This document shows, piece after piece, positions 60,111 to 64,000 of a stretch of 64,000 bases of DNA (the stretch's first letter is position 1; the number at the start of each line of letters is the position of its first letter). Source of the stretch: Streptomyces sp. NBC_01478 (GTDB lineage Bacteria > Actinomycetota > Actinomycetes > Streptomycetales > Streptomycetaceae); NCBI RefSeq assembly GCF_036227225.1, contig NZ_CP109444.1, forward strand, positions 8,847,501 through 8,911,500, read 5' to 3'. A program made the position numbers and the translations under genes. The notes under the pieces were generated by a model. The model was not told the DNA's origin, searched no databases, and saw only the letters and a program-made list of their open reading frames with translations.

Positions 60111-61546
60111 CGACCACCCAGAGCTGCGCCGAATGCGGAACCCGCGCGGAACCGGGCCAGTCGTTCTGCGACTCCTGCGGTGCCGTCCTGAGCTGGACGG
60201 ACCGCGCGGGCGCACGCACCGGGGCCGCGGGGAGCGCGGCGGCCGACGGCCCGGGCCGGGACACGAACGACGCGAACGGCGCACGGGACAACAGGGTCCC
60301 GGCGCAAGGGAGTTCGGTCCTGGACGACCCTGCGGCCCGACTGGACGCCCTGTCCCTGCGCCTGGACGCCCTGGCCGCCGGCGGCTCGTACGACTCCGTC
60401 GGAGCGACCACCGCACAGGACCCGGCGAACGCGGACACCTCCGGTGGCACCACGACGTCCCACCCGTCCGGCGGGTCCACGACGTCGCACCCGTCGGGTG
60501 GGTCTACGACTTCGCACCCGTCCGGCGGTCCTGCAACCCACCCCGCGTCCGGCGGCAGCACGTCCTACCCCGACCCGTGGCCGACTCCGCCCTCCGTGCC
60601 CGACGCCCGCACCCAACCGGTCCCCGCCACCACGCCGGAGTCACCGGAATCCGAGGCCGAGCGCGCCCGGCGTCTCCTCGTCCCGGTCTCCGACCCGGAG
60701 CCCCGCCAGGCCCCCTCCGTCGCCCCGGTCCTGCCCGGCCGCCCGGTGGCCGCGCGCCCGCAGTCCGTCCGGGCACCCGGTGTCGAACCCGGTGCCGCGG
60801 GCGGGGTGCCCTGCCCCTGGTGTGCGACGGCCAACCGGCCCGACCGGCACTACTGCGCCCGCTGCGCGATGCCCATGGCCGGCGACGAGCAGGCCCCCGG
60901 CCGGCTGCCGTGGTGGCGGCGGCTGCTCACGTTCCGGAACGGCGAGATCCCGTGGGCGGGCGACCGGCCGCGGCTGCGCCGTACCTTCGACCGGGTGCTG
61001 ACCTGGCTCGGTGCCGCGATCGTGCTGACCCTGCTGATCGTGCTGGCCGTCAACATCCCGCGTGGCGTGGACGCGGCCAAGGACCACTTCGCCAAGCGGG
61101 CCCCCGTCTACCCGGACCGCGTCACCGCCTCCCGCTCCTTCCCCGGGCACAAGCCGGAGCTTGCCTTCGACCGGCTGAACAACACCTGGTGGGGGCCGGG
61201 GGTGAGCCAGTCGGGCAAGGGCCAGTGGCTGGAGGCGCGATTCGACGAGCCGACCCGGCTGCTGGACCTGATGATCACCCCGGGCGTCTCCACCCGCCCC
61301 GACCAGCTCACCCAGTCGGCGCTCCCGCACCGGATCGAGGCGGAGATCACCCTGGCCGACGGCAAGAAGATCACCCGTCAGCTCACCCTCGACCAGGGGG
61401 CGGGTGCCCAGCGCCGTTCCTTCCGGGTCGGCACGGTCACGGCGGTCCGCTTCACCATCGAGTCCGCCTACGGAACCTCAGGGAAGAAGCAAGTGGCCAT
61501 CGCCGAGATCGAGTTCTTCGGCCCGTCGAACTCCGGCGGTTCCTGA
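60107..61546 (+). CDS. cisA: CisA-like membrane protein: two zinc ribbons, linker, TM, extracellular discoidin-like domain
   Basis: 479 residues, ATG 60107 in ATGA overlap with the preceding gene. N-terminal zinc ribbon (C7/C10 and C22/C25), disordered linker with 9-residue repeats, a second ribbon (C236/C239 and C250/C253), one membrane helix (about 300-320), and an extracellular beta-sandwich of discoidin/NADase-type glycan-binding kind (FPGHKPELAFDRLNNTWWGPG ... VAIAEIEFFGPS). As recalled, S. coelicolor CisA (SCO4242), at the same end of its CIS locus, is a membrane protein required for CIS attachment to the membrane and for function. Domain order fits such a docking role. Confidence 0.82.
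   Translation: MTTTQSCAECGTRAEPGQSFCDSCGAVLSWTDRAGARTGAAGSAAADGPGRDTNDANGARDNRVPAQGSSVLDDPAARLDALSLRLDALAAGGSYDSVGATTAQDPANADTSGGTTTSHPSGGSTTSHPSGGSTTSHPSGGPATHPASGGSTSYPDPWPTPPSVPDARTQPVPATTPESPESEAERARRLLVPVSDPEPRQAPSVAPVLPGRPVAARPQSVRAPGVEPGAAGGVPCPWCATANRPDRHYCARCAMPMAGDEQAPGRLPWWRRLLTFRNGEIPWAGDRPRLRRTFDRVLTWLGAAIVLTLLIVLAVNIPRGVDAAKDHFAKRAPVYPDRVTASRSFPGHKPELAFDRLNNTWWGPGVSQSGKGQWLEARFDEPTRLLDLMITPGVSTRPDQLTQSALPHRIEAEITLADGKKITRQLTLDQGAGAQRRSFRVGTVTAVRFTIESAYGTSGKKQVAIAEIEFFGPSNSGGS
60440..60547 (+). repeat. 27-bp tandem repeats in the CisA-like gene
   Basis: Three near-identical units at 60440-60466, 60467-60493 and 60494-60520, coding for SGG(S/T)TTSHP, with a decayed fourth to 60547. 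They lie in the disordered linker between the zinc ribbons. Copy number may vary between strains. Confidence 0.85.
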
Positions 61547-61561
61547 GACACGGCGGTCGGC

Positions 61562-62020
61562 TCAGGCGTAGTCGGTCGAGGGGACCGTGGCGTAGCGGCT
61601 CATCATCTCGATCGTCGACTCGGCGTTGAACTCCCGGCCGCCGGCGATCATGTCCCTCAGGTCGCGGAAGTACTGCACGAACAGGTCGGGCGTGAAGGTG
61701 TTGATCATCACCGCCGGTTCGTCGCCGGGGTTGGCGAAGGTGTGCGGGGCGCCGGGCGGGATCATCGCGAGGGTGCCCGCCGGGGCGATGTGGACGGTCT
61801 CGCCGATGGTGAACCGCACGGTGCCGGAGACGACGTAGAAGCCCTCGTCGTGCTGCGCGTGGCGGTGCTGCGGGGGGCCCTGGGTGTGCGGGGCGATGGT
61901 GATCTCGCCGATGCCGAGGCGGTGGCCGGTGGTGCTGCCGTCCTCCAGGATGCGCATCGTGACCGGGCCCAGCCGCATGGTCTCGCCGTCGTCCGGACCG
62001 ACCACGGACACCTCGTTCAT
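61562..62020 (-). CDS. Cupin-domain protein
   Basis: 152 residues, ATG 62020 with GGGGAG upstream. Single cupin: motif 1 PPQHRHAQHDEGFYVVSGTVRF (metal His, His, Glu present) and motif 2 IPPGAPHTFANPGDE (final His). The C-terminal 35 residues extend the barrel with a helix (FRDLRDMIAGG). Many such proteins are dioxygenases, isomerases or small-molecule sensors; the substrate is unknown. It is divergent from a TetR gene, which probably represses it. Confidence 0.88.
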   Translation of the reverse strand: MNEVSVVGPDDGETMRLGPVTMRILEDGSTTGHRLGIGEITIAPHTQGPPQHRHAQHDEGFYVVSGTVRFTIGETVHIAPAGTLAMIPPGAPHTFANPGDEPAVMINTFTPDLFVQYFRDLRDMIAGGREFNAESTIEMMSRYATVPSTDYA

Positions 62021-62112
62021 CGCCGACTCCCCTGTGTTCTCCGCGTGTTGGGCGCTCCACGCCGTGGTGCGCCGTCCCGCACACTAGGCGGGCGGCTCTC
62101 GTTATGCAAGCG

Positions 62113-62130
62113 AACTCTTATGATGAGAGC
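62113..62130. promoter_or_regulatory. Operator candidate between cupin and TetR genes
   Basis: CTCT (62115-62118), TATGATG, AGAG (62126-62129) in an AT-rich stretch of the divergent region. The dyad is short, but its place is that of a TetR operator controlling both genes. Confidence 0.4.
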
Positions 62131-62194
62131 TGTTTGTGATAACGTGCGGAGGACGGTGGGCGACGACGAGCGAATACGGGGAAGTGACGCACCG

Positions 62195-62815
62195 ATGGCG
62201 ACAGCACAGACGGACACGGGCCGCAGCAATCAGAAGAAGCGCACCCGTACGGCGATCGTCGAGGCGGCCCGCGGACTGATCGGCGGCGGCAGCGAGGTGA
62301 CGATGCCCGAGGTCGCCCGCGCGGCCCTGGTCTCCGAGGCCACCGCCTACCGCTACTTCCCTGACCTGCCTTCGCTGATCGGCGAGGCCCTGGCCGGTGT
62401 CTGGCCCGACCCCGTCGACGCGCTCGCCCCGGTCGCCGACTCCCGCGATCCGGTCGAACGGGTCGCGTTCGCCTGCGAGTTCCTGCTCCGTGGCACCCTG
62501 GCCCGGCAGGGCGGGGTGCGCGCGATGATGGCGGCGACCATCGTCCGCCCCGACGCGGCGAACATGCGCCCCGGCGTCCGCTTCGGGCTCATCGACCACG
62601 CACTGTCCCCCCTGGCGGCCACCCTCGGAGTGACGGACCCGGACGCCTTCACCCAGCTCAAGCGGAGCCTCGCCGTGGTCGTCGCCGCGGACGCCCTGTT
62701 CACCCTCACCGACCAGTGCGGCCTCACCCCCGACGAGGCGATCACCAGCGCCGTCCGCACGGCGACGACCCTGACGGAGGCGGCGGTGCGCGCGGCGGCG
62801 GAGGGGGAGGGCTAG
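62195..62815 (+). CDS. TetR-family transcriptional regulator
   Basis: 206 residues from ATG 62195; in-frame upstream GTG and ATG codons exist (about 62122-62157), so the start is uncertain. HTH in residues 20-60: RTAIVEAARGLIGGGSEVTMPEVARAALVSEATAYRYFPDLPSLIGEAL. The ligand-binding half is helical and unconserved. Divergent from the cupin gene. Confidence 0.9.
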   Translation: MATAQTDTGRSNQKKRTRTAIVEAARGLIGGGSEVTMPEVARAALVSEATAYRYFPDLPSLIGEALAGVWPDPVDALAPVADSRDPVERVAFACEFLLRGTLARQGGVRAMMAATIVRPDAANMRPGVRFGLIDHALSPLAATLGVTDPDAFTQLKRSLAVVVAADALFTLTDQCGLTPDEAITSAVRTATTLTEAAVRAAAEGEG

Positions 62816-62824
62816 GGGCGCCCA

Positions 62825-62856
62825 GTACCTCTCAACTGGTGGGTACCTCTCAACTG
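62825..62856. repeat. 14-bp direct repeat, period 18
   Basis: GTACCTCTCAACTG occurs at 62825-62838 and 62843-62856. The second copy covers the stop codon of the minus-strand gene at 62850. Probably a local duplication; it may also mark a recent 3' end change. Confidence 0.7.
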
Positions 62857-64000
62857 TCCTTTCTCGCTATGGCAGTCGGGTCGGCCACCAGCCAGTGGCC
62901 GTCCGTGGTCCAGCCGAGCAGACGGCGGGCGCGGCCCCCGTCCGCCGAGCCGTCGGGGGCGAAGGCGCCGCCGTCCGCGACCAGGCGCAGCCCGGCCAGG
63001 GCGGGTGCCAGGCGGGCGGTGACATGGGCGGGGTGGCGGGCCGCCGCCGCGTCCAGGTCGTCGAGCACACGGCGCTGTTCGGCGGGCGGGCAGAGGGACA
63101 GGAAGAACACCGACTGCCGCCAGGCGTACGCCGCGTCCTTGACGGCGGGGTACGGCCACGGGTTGCGGTGCACCCGGGCCGTCAGCCGGCACACGGTGCC
63201 GAAAGCGCGGCGCGCCAGGTCGGCCCACCCCGGCCCGGGGGCGATGCCGACCCGGCGGACCAGCGTGGCCAGGTTGTGCGTGGTCAGGATCTGGCCCTGC
63301 TCGATCACCTTGCCGTCGGCCGCCACCCAGGGTCCGGCGGACGCGGACTCGGACGACCCCGCCGGTGCCGAGGACGCCACCGCGGCCCGCTCCGCGCACA
63401 GCCGCGCGAACCCCGGAGAGGTCCGGGGCCCGCCCGAGCGGCCCGCCGCCTTGCCCGCCGCTCCGCTCGCCTCGCGTGCCTCGGTGATCGCCAGCTCGCG
63501 GATCGCCGCGTAGTCGATGCCGTAGTACCGCTCGTACAGCGAACCACCGAGCAGCTCGCCCGCGATCCCGGCCGCCACCAGGAACTTGGGGCCGAACGCG
63601 TCCATGAAGATGTCCGCGGCCAGCTCCTCCACCAGCGGAGCGCCCAGGCCCGACTGGCGTGCGAGCACGCCGAGTTCGCGCACGAGCGGGTTGGGCAGGA
63701 TCGTGCCCGGGAACCCCCGCACGGCCAGCTCGCCCAACTGCCGTAGCAGCAGGGCCGCTTCGGCCGTGCCGTCGCCGCGCTGCGCGGCCACCGCCCGCAC
63801 CCAGGGCAGTTCCTCGATCCGGACCTGGTGCTCCAGGTTGAGCAGGAGCAGCGAACGGCGGTTGCGGAACGCGCGGTAGTTCGCGGCCATCAGCGTCCGC
63901 AGCGCCTTGTCCTCGTAGCTCCGCGCGGTGGTGACGGCGACCAACCGCGGTACCAGTGCGGCCAGTACCTCGGCCGACGGGACGACTGCCCGCTCCACCA
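62850..64000 (-). CDS. Unknown actinobacterial protein, 5' end beyond the window
   Basis: At least 383 residues; the frame is still open at the last base of the window, although a GTG at 63998 could be a start. Helix-rich, Ala/Arg/Leu-rich, without signal peptide or membrane segment. Recognisable stretches are ANYRAFRNRRSLLLLNLEHQVRIEELPW near the start, YYGIDYAAIRELAITEAREASG in the middle and LLGWTTDGHWLVADP at the end, with a low-complexity Ser/Ala linker around residues 190-215. Family not recognised. Codon use is like that of its neighbours. Confidence 0.7.
   Translation of the reverse strand, partial: VERAVVPSAEVLAALVPRLVAVTTARSYEDKALRTLMAANYRAFRNRRSLLLLNLEHQVRIEELPWVRAVAAQRGDGTAEAALLLRQLGELAVRGFPGTILPNPLVRELGVLARQSGLGAPLVEELAADIFMDAFGPKFLVAAGIAGELLGGSLYERYYGIDYAAIRELAITEAREASGAAGKAAGRSGGPRTSPGFARLCAERAAVASSAPAGSSESASAGPWVAADGKVIEQGQILTTHNLATLVRRVGIAPGPGWADLARRAFGTVCRLTARVHRNPWPYPAVKDAAYAWRQSVFFLSLCPPAEQRRVLDDLDAAAARHPAHVTARLAPALAGLRLVADGGAFAPDGSADGGRARRLLGWTTDGHWLVADPTAIARKDS

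Overview
The base composition (very high GC, strong G/C bias at third codon positions), frequent GTG starts, 4-bp stop/start overlaps, and the gene families present (SARP/AfsR-type and LAL-type regulators, ECF sigma factors, a Streptomyces-type contractile injection system) point to a Streptomyces or very close relative. The window is chromosomal in character. No rRNA, tRNA, transposase, integrase or CRISPR array was seen. Both ends cut a gene.

Layout. (1) 1-3.4 kb: a metabolic operon of a truncated FMN-dependent 2-hydroxy-acid oxidase, an atypical membrane-anchored P450 and a CPA2 cation/H+ antiporter. (2) 3.5-16.7 kb: housekeeping genes, namely PTH2-like hydrolase, two-gene ABC exporter, polysaccharide deacetylase, PPK2, PEBP lipoprotein, SPFH protein, SulP transporter plus beta-carbonic anhydrase, ZapE ATPase, a RibD-like reductase, murC and msrB. 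(3) 16.8-30.6 kb: a small type VII secretion locus. It has an AfsR-like regulator, an ECF sigma factor, a LysM-like membrane protein, a large putative substrate, two small WXG100-type proteins, a 1463-residue EccC/EssC-type ATPase, an unknown protein and a lipoprotein. Three promoter-like sites of the form TGAAC(C/G)-N17-CGTGT lie in this locus. (4) 30.6-35.6 kb: an ECF sigma factor fused through a membrane segment to an extracellular GH128-type glucanase domain, flanked by two surface-anchored thaumatin-like proteins, followed by a DUF3455 protein. (5) 35.6-39.3 kb: a STAND ATPase with a GNAT-like middle and a C-terminal HTH, and a membrane-anchored esterase. (6) 39.3-61.5 kb: a complete Streptomyces-type contractile injection system (CIS). 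It comprises LAL regulator, degenerate response regulator, cap protein, AAA+ ATPase, a reversed Ig-like/ChW membrane protein, sheath, tube, a putative tail-assembly chaperone pair, a 1204-residue disordered (V/I)QR-repeat protein, second tube protein, LysM baseplate protein, VgrG-like spike, gp25, baseplate J, a P2-I-like tail protein and a CisA-like membrane protein. (7) 61.5-64 kb: a divergent cupin/TetR pair and a truncated unknown gene.

How the parts work together. In the CIS the sheath and tube form the contractile body. LysM, spike, gp25, J and the P2-I-like protein form the baseplate. The AAA+ ATPase and cap protein act in assembly or termination, and the CisA-like protein is expected to link the cytoplasmic particle to the membrane. 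No fibre gene and no separate PAAR tip gene are present, which fits a cell-integrated particle rather than a released one. The most unusual items are the (V/I)QR-repeat protein in the tape-measure position, the minimal type VII locus with its shared promoter motif, and the sigma factor/glucanase fusion between two thaumatin-like genes.
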